Of a DNA stretch of 64,000 bases, positions 26,213-32,972 are shown in pieces. The DNA is taken from positions 142,410-206,409 of the forward strand of contig NZ_JBPWOA010000020.1 of NCBI RefSeq assembly GCF_051781005.1. The letters run 5' to 3'. This DNA comes from Anabaena sp051781005. GTDB lineage: Bacteria; Cyanobacteriota; Cyanobacteriia; Cyanobacteriales; Nostocaceae. Below the pieces are notes generated by a model. It did no database searches. It had not been told where the DNA came from and saw only the letters and a program-made list of their open reading frames with translations. Both the position numbers and the translations under genes were made by a program. Numbering within the stretch: position 1 is the first letter of the stretch; each line of letters opens with the position of its first letter.

Positions 26213-26956
26213 ATGCCGAGGATTCTTGTCATAGACGATGACCCAGCGATCTCAGAACTCGTTGCTGTCAACTTAGAAATGGCTGGCTATGATGTTAGTC
26301 AAGCTGAAGACGGCATTAAAGGTCAGGCGCTGGCCCTCCAGCTGCAACCCGACTTGATCATGCTCGATCTCATGTTACCCAGAGTAGATGGATTTACCAT
26401 TTGCCAACGCTTACGTCGGGATGAGCGCACGGCTGAAATTCCTGTCTTGATGTTGACGGCGTTAAGCCAAACTCAATATAAAGTTGAAGGTTTCAATGCT
26501 GGCGCAGATGACTACTTGACCAAGCCTTTTGAAGTAGAAGAAATGTTAGCGCGAGTGCGGGCTTTGTTGCGTCGGACTGACCGCATTCCCCAAGCAGCCA
26601 AGCACAGTGAGATCCTCAACTATGGGCCTCTTACCCTCGTTCCAGAAAGATTTGAGGCCATTTGGTTCAATGACACTGTGAAATTGACTCATTTGGAATT
26701 TGAGCTACTTCATTGCTTGCTTCAGCGCCACGGTCAGACAGTTTCCCCTAGCGAAATCCTCAGAGAAGTTTGGGGTTACGATCCTGATGATGACATTGAA
26801 ACAATTCGGGTGCATATTCGCCACTTAAGGACTAAGCTCGAACCAGATCCTCGTCATCCTCGCTATATTAAGACGGTCTATGGTGCGGGATACTGTCTGG
26901 AGTTACCCAGTCTACCACCGTCTCATGAGGGAACTGCCGCTACAGTAGTTGAGTAA
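26213..26956 (+). CDS. rpaA: OmpR/PhoB-type response regulator RpaA
   Basis: The 247-residue regulator has a receiver domain at 1-120 (acidic pocket DDD at 8-10, phosphoacceptor Asp52 in LIMLDLMLPR, Lys in YLTKPFE). A winged-helix DNA-binding domain spans about 135-235 (LTHLEFELLHCLLQRHGQTV, EVWGYDPDDDIETIRVHIRHLRTKLE, IKTVYGAGYCLEL). Sequence is close throughout to RpaA of other cyanobacteria, the output regulator of the KaiABC-SasA circadian pathway and a regulator of phycobilisome coupling. The gene is preceded by 154 bases of AT-rich DNA and followed by a GC-rich hairpin. RpaB is excluded because its N-terminus and DNA-binding helix differ. Confidence 0.93.
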   Translation: MPRILVIDDDPAISELVAVNLEMAGYDVSQAEDGIKGQALALQLQPDLIMLDLMLPRVDGFTICQRLRRDERTAEIPVLMLTALSQTQYKVEGFNAGADDYLTKPFEVEEMLARVRALLRRTDRIPQAAKHSEILNYGPLTLVPERFEAIWFNDTVKLTHLEFELLHCLLQRHGQTVSPSEILREVWGYDPDDDIETIRVHIRHLRTKLEPDPRHPRYIKTVYGAGYCLELPSLPPSHEGTAATVVE

Positions 26957-26982
26957 CATTTAACGAAATCTACCTCATCATT

Positions 26983-27010
26983 GTAGGGGCGTGAAAATCG
27001 CGCCCCTGCT
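26983..27010 (+). terminator. GC-rich hairpin after rpaA
   Basis: Taggggcg (26984-26991) pairs with cgcccctg (27001-27008) around a short loop, 30 bases after the rpaA stop. The T tract is weak (ctttgt), so it may be a terminator or one of the palindromic repeats common in this genome. Confidence 0.45.
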
Positions 27011-27069
27011 TTGTCATGATCAGCAAGCGATTAAATTCGCACTTTATTTACAGGATGATGCTGAATAAT

Positions 27070-27120
27070 CGCTCTTTACTCTACATCAGAAATGTATTAG
27101 TAAAGCTTACCGAAACTATC
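27070..27120. repeat. Left copy of a diverged repeat flanking the ParDE-like module
   Basis: The string ctctacatcagaaatg, followed by agcttaccgaaactatc, recurs in diverged form at 27910-27965 (gctacatcaataatg, agcttaccgaagctatc). The two copies have the same orientation and bracket the toxin-antitoxin pair. Confidence 0.5.
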
Positions 27121-27129
27121 TCTCTAAAT

Positions 27130-27432
27130 TTACAATTCCGAATCATCAAAAACATAGGGAAGGTTACGACGACCACTCACTACGCGTAAAATTTCAATTC
27201 CATCATCCAACACTCTATAAAAAATTATATAACCTTCAAGGAGTAATCCTCGCAAATCAGCACGTATACCTGAGTAGCTTTTACCACTATTTGGAAAGGA
27301 AACTAATTGTTGACATTTGCGGTTAAATTCCCGAAAAAATTTTTCACCTGCTTCTAGGTTTTTTTGTGAGAAGTATTCAGCAATTTCGTTCAGGTCACGA
27401 CTAGCGAGAATATTAATAACGTAACGATTCAT
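27130..27432 (-). CDS. ParE/RelE-superfamily toxin
   Basis: The 100-residue protein fits the ParE toxin fold: MNRYVINILASRDLNEIAEY at the N-terminus, FFREFNRKCQQLVSFPNSGKSY in the middle (helix plus FP.SG), and a C-terminal strand pair, EGYIIFYRVLDDGIEILRVVSGRR. ParE toxins poison gyrase whereas RelE toxins cut ribosome-bound mRNA; the sequence favours ParE, but activity is inferred. It overlaps the antitoxin gene by four bases (ATGA), the usual translational coupling with the antitoxin first. It ends 170 bases from rpaA, in repeat DNA. Confidence 0.85.
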   Translation of the reverse strand: MNRYVINILASRDLNEIAEYFSQKNLEAGEKFFREFNRKCQQLVSFPNSGKSYSGIRADLRGLLLEGYIIFYRVLDDGIEILRVVSGRRNLPYVFDDSEL

Positions 27433-27695
27433 TTTTGTACCTGTCGCTGTTGCTGAAAACGATCTAAAATTTGATTTACAAATGTTTCACCGTCAATAGG
27501 TGCTGTATGTTCTGAGATTGCAATAGCAGCATCAATTTTTCCGCGCACTTCTTTAACCCATTCTGTCTCAGCATTGTCATATTCATCTAGCAACCGGAGA
27601 GCAATTTCTAGAACTTCTTCTACAGATTGGTATTTCCCAGTTTGCAGCTTTGTTTGTATAAAGTGTTCTTGCTTAGGTGTGAGACTGATACTCAT
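27429..27695 (-). CDS. ParD-like antitoxin
   Basis: The 88-residue protein begins with a short strand and helix typical of ribbon-helix-helix antitoxins (MSISLTPKQEHFIQTKLQTG, YQSVEEVLEIALRLLDE). A charged helical tail (EVRGKIDAAIAI, FVNQILDRFQQQRQ) would wrap the toxin. It sits upstream of and overlaps the ParE-like toxin. It would repress its own promoter in the 27696-28015 gap, as known for the family; I did not identify the operator. Confidence 0.8.
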   Translation of the reverse strand: MSISLTPKQEHFIQTKLQTGKYQSVEEVLEIALRLLDEYDNAETEWVKEVRGKIDAAIAISEHTAPIDGETFVNQILDRFQQQRQVQK

Positions 27696-28015
27696 AATAA
27701 ATTTTGGTTAAGTTGTCTGTAGACAACAACTATTGTAATATAGAAATCCGGTTTGATTCCTGAACTTACTCTTAGAGGCAGGGAACAAGGAACAGGAAAG
27801 AAGGAATAAAGCTATACTGATTTTTGTGCAAAAATCAAATAGGAGTCCTATATAATTCCAAAAACTTAATTATTCTCAAGGCGTTAGTGAAGCTGACCTG
27901 AAGGTATCGCTCTCTACGCTACATCAATAATGCGCTTTTCTTAGCTTACCGAAGCTATCGCACTTACTCTCAGTTATAGCTAAACTAAGAATATAACCTG
28001 AAGAAATAAAACACC
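27696..28015. other. 320-base repeat-bearing gap between toxin-antitoxin modules
   Basis: It contains the promoter region for the leftward ParDE-like pair, a copy of aaatcaaataggagtcctatat (27834-27855, also at 18655), and the right-hand copy of the agcttaccgaagctatc repeat (27910-27965). There is no ORF of note. Confidence 0.5.
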
Positions 28016-28201
28016 ATGTCTAACCATTCCTCAGTTATCAGTGTGTCTCCTGAAATCATGAGTGGTACTCCCGTTTTTACTGGGACAAGAGTTCCTATAC
28101 AAACACTTTTAGATTATTTGACAGCAGATGATTTTTTGGATGGTTTTCCCACTGTCAGTAGAAACCAAGTAATTACATTCCTAGAAGAAGCAGGAAAATA
28201 A
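28016..28201 (+). CDS. DUF433 (putative antitoxin) protein
   Basis: The 61-residue protein has the DUF433 core: ISVSPEIMSGTPVFTGTRVPIQTLLDYL, with GTPVF.GTRVP diagnostic, and LDGFPTVSRNQVITFLEEAGK. DUF433 proteins are winged-helix-like and often precede a DUF5615 PIN-like toxin. Here the expected C-terminal tail is short, the partner is absent, and seven bases later an XisH-family gene begins. The gene may be a shortened relic or may be co-opted into the XisH-XisI operon. Confidence 0.85.
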   Translation: MSNHSSVISVSPEIMSGTPVFTGTRVPIQTLLDYLTADDFLDGFPTVSRNQVITFLEEAGK

Positions 28202-28208
28202 CTTACCA

Positions 28209-28628
28209 ATGTCTAGACGAGATGATTTACATTTTTCCCTGCGTCGTACTTTAGAAAAAGATGGTTGGACAATCACTGATGATCCATTAGTTTTGGTCTT
28301 AGAGAAGACATTACTAAAAGCTGATCTTGGTGCAGAGAAGTTTTTTACGGCTGAGAAAGAAAACCAGAAAATTGCAATTGAAGTAAAAGATTTTGATGCT
28401 CCTTCTGTGATTAGTGAATTAGAAAAAACGATGGGTCAACTTCAGCTTTATCAATGGGCTTTAGAAGAACAAGAAGCAGAACGGCAGCTTTTTTTAGCTG
28501 TGAGTGAGCCTGTTTATTTAAAACATTTCCAAAAACCTATTTTTCAGTTAGTTATAAAACGGAATAAAATCAATTTACTGGTTTATGAACCAACAGATGA
28601 GGTCATTATACAATGGATAACTCACTAA
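28209..28628 (+). CDS. xisH: XisH-family protein (fdxN-element excision factor family)
   Basis: The 139-residue protein matches XisH: MSRRDDLHFSLRRTLEKDGWTITDDPL, then ADLGAEKFFTAEKENQKIAIEVKDF and a helix ELEKTMGQLQLYQWAL. The E-x-K after a D and E series suggests a PD-(D/E)XK nuclease-like fold. In Anabaena, XisH and XisI control excision of the fdxN element with the XisF recombinase. Most genomes carry many XisH-XisI pairs with no element nearby, and that is the case here: no recombinase or fdxN is visible. The start overlaps nothing; the end overlaps xisI by 16 bases. Confidence 0.9.
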   Translation: MSRRDDLHFSLRRTLEKDGWTITDDPLVLVLEKTLLKADLGAEKFFTAEKENQKIAIEVKDFDAPSVISELEKTMGQLQLYQWALEEQEAERQLFLAVSEPVYLKHFQKPIFQLVIKRNKINLLVYEPTDEVIIQWITH

Positions 28629-28939
28629 GATATTCTGAGATTTTGACGCAAGTATTACGGAGAGTTGCAACCGCACAACCCCGTTTACAGCCGATTTCAA
28701 TTCATGCTGTATGTGATACTGAGTCAGGACAATTTCTAATTATTGCAACAGGTTGGGAAAAGAATGTTTGGATGAATACAATTTTGTTTCATGCTCGGTT
28801 GCTAAATGGCAAAGTTGTGATTGAAGATGATAATTTTGAGGAGGGTCTTACAGACGTATTAATTGCAGCCGGAATTGCAGCAGAGGATATTATGACAGGA
28901 CTTTCTGTAGAACAGCAATATTTGAGTTTACATTCTTAA
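28613..28939 (+). CDS. xisI: XisI-family protein
   Basis: The 108-residue protein begins MDNSLRYSEILTQVLRRVAT. It contains the family core HAVCDTESGQFLIIATGWEKN, ILFHARLLNGKVVIEDDN, and the terminal helix-turn FEEGLTDVLIAAGIAAEDIM. It overlaps xisH by 16 bases, the usual arrangement, implying coupled translation and a complex. Function outside fdxN excision is not established. It is followed by three HIP1-containing repeats and the convergent putative nuclease gene. Confidence 0.9.
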   Translation: MDNSLRYSEILTQVLRRVATAQPRLQPISIHAVCDTESGQFLIIATGWEKNVWMNTILFHARLLNGKVVIEDDNFEEGLTDVLIAAGIAAEDIMTGLSVEQQYLSLHS

Positions 28940-29020
28940 ATAGCGATCACACTCACTCTACACCGGAAATGCGATCGCTCATAACTCTACATTAATAATG
29001 CGATCGCTCTCAACTATATT
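28940..29020 (+). repeat. Three tandem HIP1-bearing units between convergent genes
   Basis: Units of about 27 bases read agcgatcac-actcactctacaccggaaat, then gcgatcgctcataactctacattaataat, then gcgatcgctctcaactata. Each starts at a HIP1 or HIP1-like octamer. The same ctacat.a.aaat tail is seen in the repeats around 27.08 and 27.91 kb. Confidence 0.6.
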
Positions 29021-30127
29021 TTAATCATATGGTCTAAATGCTAACAGATCAGCGAGTGCCTGGAATTCTAACTGTTGAGGTGTTTGCACGGGAATAAGGT
29101 ATTTTGAAATATCCTTAAAAATAGAATCATAGTCCTTTAAGTCAGTATCTGTATAAACCATGATAGTAATGCCAAATTCTCGAAAATAGGACTTCAGTTT
29201 TTGCATCTCTTTTTCAAAATTTTCTCTAGCTTCTTCATTAATTTCCTTTTGAGTTTTGTTCTTAGTTCCTGTTAATTCTCCATGAGTAGACCAAGGTGAT
29301 AACTCAAAGCCTACCTTACTCATATTGACCGGATCAATAATTGTAAAATCGAGCCTATATTTATGTTTTTGACTAATTCCTCCATATCTAAATTCGGGAA
29401 TTAGAAGAGGTACATTACCAGGTTTCTCAGCATTACGAACAAAATCACAATATCTTGTAGCAATCTCTAATTCATGAAAAGATCCAGAATTTCTCACCAC
29501 TACATTCTTGAAAAATACGAGATAGTCATTAATTTCTTTGAAAGGTATTTTTTCTTCTAAAGATGGAATAACTAAGCCAGTTTCTAAAATATGGGATATT
29601 GTCCAATATCCTTGTTTAAAATGCCTGATTTCACTTTTATCATTTTCCCATTGACCATCTTTGAACCTTGGTGTTATTAGCAAACCATAAGAGGCATTAT
29701 TTTGACCAATCCAAATTACAGAATCTTCGGGTTTTGGCTTATTTTTTGATAATGAATCATAATTTCTTAAAAAAGTCCTTTTCAGAAACAGACTTAGCCA
29801 TGTTCTAACTTCCTGATGTTTCTGCAAATATTCAAAATTATCAAAGTAGCTATTAGGATATTGAGATTGACTAACAGATTGCTTAACTGATGCTAATTTT
29901 TTCTTAAATCCTTCATAATATAAAGCAGTAAATTTATCAGGCGTATCTATTACTGCATTCTGGATATCTATATACTCAGCATATTTCCCACCATATTTTC
30001 CATTTAATGATTGTATATTCTTGCTATTTGTAAGTTTCAATACTATTGGTTCTAAATCTCTAATTTGCTTTGTTAAAGCATTAATCTCCTCAGTTATTTT
30101 AGCTTTATCTGGATCTCTCTTTATCAC
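29021..30127 (-). CDS. Putative PD-(D/E)XK-type nuclease of unknown family
   Basis: I start this at a GTG (30127), which has AAAGGAGA immediately upstream (an excellent RBS); an in-frame start at 30169 would overlap the upstream XisI gene and lacks one. The 368-residue product has an N-terminal coiled-coil-like part (residues 1-120: ITEEINALTKQIRDLEPIVL). A middle region contains SVIWIGQNNASYGLLITP. A C-terminal part reads LLIPEFRYGG, YRLDFTII, KVGFELSPW, then a charged helix and GITIMVYTDTDLKD. The E, D and E-x-S spacing resembles PD-(D/E)XK folds, but the Lys is not in its usual place, so the nuclease call is an inference. It begins 28 bases after the XisI stop. Confidence 0.5.
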   Translation of the reverse strand: MIKRDPDKAKITEEINALTKQIRDLEPIVLKLTNSKNIQSLNGKYGGKYAEYIDIQNAVIDTPDKFTALYYEGFKKKLASVKQSVSQSQYPNSYFDNFEYLQKHQEVRTWLSLFLKRTFLRNYDSLSKNKPKPEDSVIWIGQNNASYGLLITPRFKDGQWENDKSEIRHFKQGYWTISHILETGLVIPSLEEKIPFKEINDYLVFFKNVVVRNSGSFHELEIATRYCDFVRNAEKPGNVPLLIPEFRYGGISQKHKYRLDFTIIDPVNMSKVGFELSPWSTHGELTGTKNKTQKEINEEARENFEKEMQKLKSYFREFGITIMVYTDTDLKDYDSIFKDISKYLIPVQTPQQLEFQALADLLAFRPYD

Positions 30128-30155
30128 ACTATGTCTCCTTTTTTGTATATCAATT

Positions 30156-30494
30156 TTAAAAAACAGCAAATTCCGTATATTTCCGAATTTCAGGAGACTT
30201 AAACCCTAAAATAATATGTCCTTTTGGTATTCCAGCAGCAACTAAATCATTAGCAATTCCCTCTTCAGTGCCATCATGTTGAATCATAACTTTATGATCA
30301 ATTAAATCAAGATGTAATAAAGTTCCATATATCCGATAACCATTTTTCCAACCTGTTTCTACTAATAAATAACGATCATTTTTTTCATCTAACACCAGTT
30401 CAACTTTAACTTGTTCATCATTGCCAAGAAAATCAGCATATTCTTCGAGAATCTTCTGAATAATTTGACGATATTGATTAGTTAAGGAGTCCAT
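30156..30494 (-). CDS. Second XisI-family protein (without XisH)
   Basis: The 112-residue protein has the XisI layout: MDSLTNQYRQIIQKILEEYA, KVELVLDEKNDRYLLVETGW, TLLHLDLIDHKVMIQHDGTE, EGIANDLVAAGIPKGHIILGF. No XisH gene lies upstream; instead there is the broken PIN toxin gene, six bases away. Downstream by 28 bases is a large putative nuclease. XisI normally pairs with XisH, so this copy may have a different partner. Confidence 0.88.
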   Translation of the reverse strand: MDSLTNQYRQIIQKILEEYADFLGNDEQVKVELVLDEKNDRYLLVETGWKNGYRIYGTLLHLDLIDHKVMIQHDGTEEGIANDLVAAGIPKGHIILGFKSPEIRKYTEFAVF

Positions 30495-30500
30495 TTAAGT

Positions 30501-30899
30501 TTAAGATTGCAATAAACGAGTAAATTCTTCTTGCTCAAAATGTTTATCAGTAGTCAAAGCTTCCTAAATACCTTTCTTCCGCATCAACACAAAACTGATA
30601 GCATCACACAAAGAATATGTTTTATTTTGTCGAACTAACAATAAATCCATTGCTTCTCGATGCAAAATTTCATCAACCCAAATCATCTCTACATTCGGAT
30701 TTTCCATTAATTCCAACGAATACATTAACACCGTTGAACGCGGAAAACGTCGAACTAATGCCAAAGCTATCAACTCAGCGAGAACATAGTTATGTGTGAT
30801 AAAACGACCGTTATAATTAGAAATTAACCCAATTGCTGTTTTGTGTTGAGCTTCATCTTGATGGAGAAAACAGAGCAACCCTGATGTATCAAGTAACAC
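30501..30899 (-). pseudogene. PIN-domain (VapC-like) toxin interrupted by an in-frame amber codon
   Basis: The first frame (GTG at 30899 to TAG at 30564-30566) encodes 111 residues of a PIN toxin: LLDTSGLLCFLHQDE with the first Asp, NYVLAELIALALVRRF with the Glu, and YSLCDAISFVLMRKKGI with the third acid. Translation continuing in the same frame past the TAG gives EALTTDKHFEQEEFTRLLQS and a TAA at 30501. That is the normal PIN C-terminus, with the fourth acidic residue in TTDKHF. A single CAG-to-TAG change would explain it. The toxin is therefore truncated by about 22 residues, unless the stop is suppressed. Confidence 0.85.
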
Positions 30900-30915
30900 G
30901 ATTATAATTTATACC

Positions 30916-31185
30916 TTATAAGTCATTATCATAAGCCTTCGCCAGATCAGCATCAATCCGTTCATTATCTGTACCTGTAGCGTAACCCAGACTAATAACA
31001 CCAGCATAGCCAAGCAAACGCTGACGTGCTTCCTCAGCATCGGATTTAGGAGTAACTGACAAGCTATACTGACGATTTAAGGAAGCAGCAACTAATTCTT
31101 CTACTGAAAGTCCCACAGCACTAGCTTGTTGCTGCAAAGCTGTATAAACGTCATCGTTCAGTTCCAGGGTTAATACTTTACTCAC
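30916..31185 (-). CDS. VapB-like antitoxin (CopG/ribbon-helix-helix type)
   Basis: The 89-residue protein has a ribbon-helix-helix start (KVLTLELNDDVYTALQQQASAVGLSVEELVAASLN), then an acidic, flexible tail (SDAEEARQRLLGY, IDADLAKAYDNDL) that would bind the toxin. It lies 16 bases upstream of the interrupted PIN toxin on the same strand, the usual antitoxin-first order. It appears intact, so the antitoxin persists while its toxin is truncated. Confidence 0.8.
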   Translation of the reverse strand: MSKVLTLELNDDVYTALQQQASAVGLSVEELVAASLNRQYSLSVTPKSDAEEARQRLLGYAGVISLGYATGTDNERIDADLAKAYDNDL

Positions 31186-31302
31186 GATTTTTAAGCTACC
31201 TTAAATAACGTTCAAGTAATTATAGCTTTTTCCTACTTGAGAACCCAGAAAAATAAAGCATAATTAACCTTTATAACCATTAACCAACACAGAAAAATCC
31301 CT

Positions 31303-32298
31303 ATGAACACACAACCTATCCGCGTCGGAGTTCTCGGTTTTGGCGGACTCGGACAAGCAGCCGCAAAACTCCTTTCCAGCAAACGGGAAATGATTCTCGT
31401 CGCAGCCGCAGACCAAAAAGGCTACGCTTACTCAACTGAAGGCTTAAACACCGATGCTTGCATTACCACCTACCAAAAACAGGGTACAGTCGGTTATTTA
31501 GAACCAGTCGGGACATTAAGCAATAACAGTATTCAGGATTTAATTCAAGCCACTGGTGACGCTGTAGATGGCTATTTCCTGGCTTTACCCAACCTCCCCA
31601 ACGACTTTATCCCCTCCGTCGCTAAAGAATTTATCAAAGCTGGTTGGAAGGGTGTGCTAGTGGATGCTATTAAACGCACCAGTGCAGTAGAACAACTTCT
31701 AGCGATGAGAGATGAACTGCAAGCTGCGGGCATTACTTACATGACAGGCTGTGGTGCTACCCCTGGACTGTTAACCGCCGCTGCCGCTTTAGCTGCCCAA
31801 AGTTACGCCGAAATTCACAATGTAGTAATTACCTTTGGTGTGGGAATTGCTAACTGGGAAGCCTACCGCGCTACCGTTCGGGAAGATATTGGACATATGC
31901 CAGGTTATAGTGTAGAAACTGCTAGGGCCATGACTGACGCAGAGGTAGAAGCATTACTAGATAAAACCAACGGCGTATTAACCTTGGAAAATATGGAACA
32001 CGCTGATGATGTGATGTTAGAAATTGCGGGAATTTGTTCACGGGATAGAGTTACAGTTGGTGGTGTAGTTGATACCCGCAACCCCAAAAAGCCCCTCAGT
32101 ACCAACGTGAAAATTACCGGACGCACTTTTGAAGGGAAAATTTCTACCCATACCTTTACTTTAGGCGATGAAACTAGCATGGCGGCTAATGTGTGCGGTC
32201 CGGCTTTTGGTTATCTCAAAGCTGGTCAAGAATTACATCAAAGGGGCATTTCTGGCTTATTCACCGCTGCGGAAATTATGCCTAAGTTTGTAAAATAG
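31303..32298 (+). CDS. bioU: BioU, (S)-8-amino-7-oxononanoate synthase of cyanobacteria
   Basis: The 331-residue protein has an N-terminal Rossmann fold (IRVGVLGFGGLGQAAAKLL) and reads like the saccharopine-dehydrogenase-like Slr0355 group. That group was shown to be BioU, which replaces BioA in biotin synthesis and donates the epsilon-amino group of its own Lys124 in a single-turnover reaction. Counting from the first Met, residue 124 here is indeed Lys, in VLVDAIKRTSA. Other conserved patches are YMTGCGATPGLLTAAAALAAQ and FGVGIANWEAYRATVREDIGH. It is monocistronic and not clustered with other bio genes. Cytosolic. Confidence 0.9.
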   Translation: MNTQPIRVGVLGFGGLGQAAAKLLSSKREMILVAAADQKGYAYSTEGLNTDACITTYQKQGTVGYLEPVGTLSNNSIQDLIQATGDAVDGYFLALPNLPNDFIPSVAKEFIKAGWKGVLVDAIKRTSAVEQLLAMRDELQAAGITYMTGCGATPGLLTAAAALAAQSYAEIHNVVITFGVGIANWEAYRATVREDIGHMPGYSVETARAMTDAEVEALLDKTNGVLTLENMEHADDVMLEIAGICSRDRVTVGGVVDTRNPKKPLSTNVKITGRTFEGKISTHTFTLGDETSMAANVCGPAFGYLKAGQELHQRGISGLFTAAEIMPKFVK

Positions 32299-32345
32299 GT
32301 AATTGGTAATTGGTAATTGAAAAAAATTTTTACCTGTTACCTAGT

Positions 32346-32900
32346 TTAAGGAGTTTCAGAAGAATAGGACTCTATAGCCTCTTCCTCAACTAAAACTGGT
32401 GGTGCTTGAATTACAAAAGGCAGTTCAGCACCCACCAAACCTCTTTGAATGCGTTCTGATGTCTCATTGAAAATCACAAACAGAGGATAAATAGTATTAG
32501 CACCATCACTTAAAATATGACTGTGACGGGGGTGCATTAACCATTCATAGTCCTTGTCTAACCAAACTTGAGATTGTCGCCAACGTCTCAATAAGTCGGA
32601 AAAATCCTCGTGAGGACGATGAATGAATAGTAAAATCTCAGCGCCGGTTTTGATTTTCCATTCTGGGTCACACATCAAAATGGCGATATCACAGGGTAAA
32701 CATAAAGTCTGTGAGGTTTTAGTCTCGATATCACGGAGACGGACTATGGGTAAAGGGATAGTGATGACACTTTCAGAAGGACGACGCAGACTCGGAATCA
32801 TCTCTAAATAGGGACGGTGTTGTTTCAGGAGTGCGATCGCAGCTACATGATTACTATACTCCGCTAGACTACCTTCATAAAAAGATTTTTGTACAGACAT
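32346..32900 (-). CDS. Conserved cyanobacterial protein of unknown function
   Basis: The 184-residue soluble protein begins MSVQKSFYEGSLAEYSNHVA and contains LCLPCDIAILMCDPEWKIKTGAEILLFIHRPHEDF, LDKDYEWLMHPRHSHI and YPLFVIFNETSERIQ. I recognise no catalytic motif. It follows 72 bases after pilC on the same strand, so it could be the last gene of the pilus-motor cluster or independent. It converges on bioU, with a gap of 47 bases. Confidence 0.65.
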   Translation of the reverse strand: MSVQKSFYEGSLAEYSNHVAAIALLKQHRPYLEMIPSLRRPSESVITIPLPIVRLRDIETKTSQTLCLPCDIAILMCDPEWKIKTGAEILLFIHRPHEDFSDLLRRWRQSQVWLDKDYEWLMHPRHSHILSDGANTIYPLFVIFNETSERIQRGLVGAELPFVIQAPPVLVEEEAIESYSSETP

Positions 32901-32972
32901 AATTTTTTAGTTATTTCAGTTATCAATTATTTCAGTTATCAGTTTGTTTCCTGTTCACTGATAACTGACTTC

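Noticed and set aside
28016..28939. Evidence for an fdxN-type excision element
   Set aside because: XisH/XisI-family genes are present, but no XisF/XisA-type recombinase, no split nif or fdxN gene and no direct-repeat att pair was found.
30128..30169. Start of the putative nuclease gene at 30169
   Set aside because: That start overlaps the upstream XisI gene and lacks an RBS; the GTG at 30127 has AAAGGAGA directly upstream.
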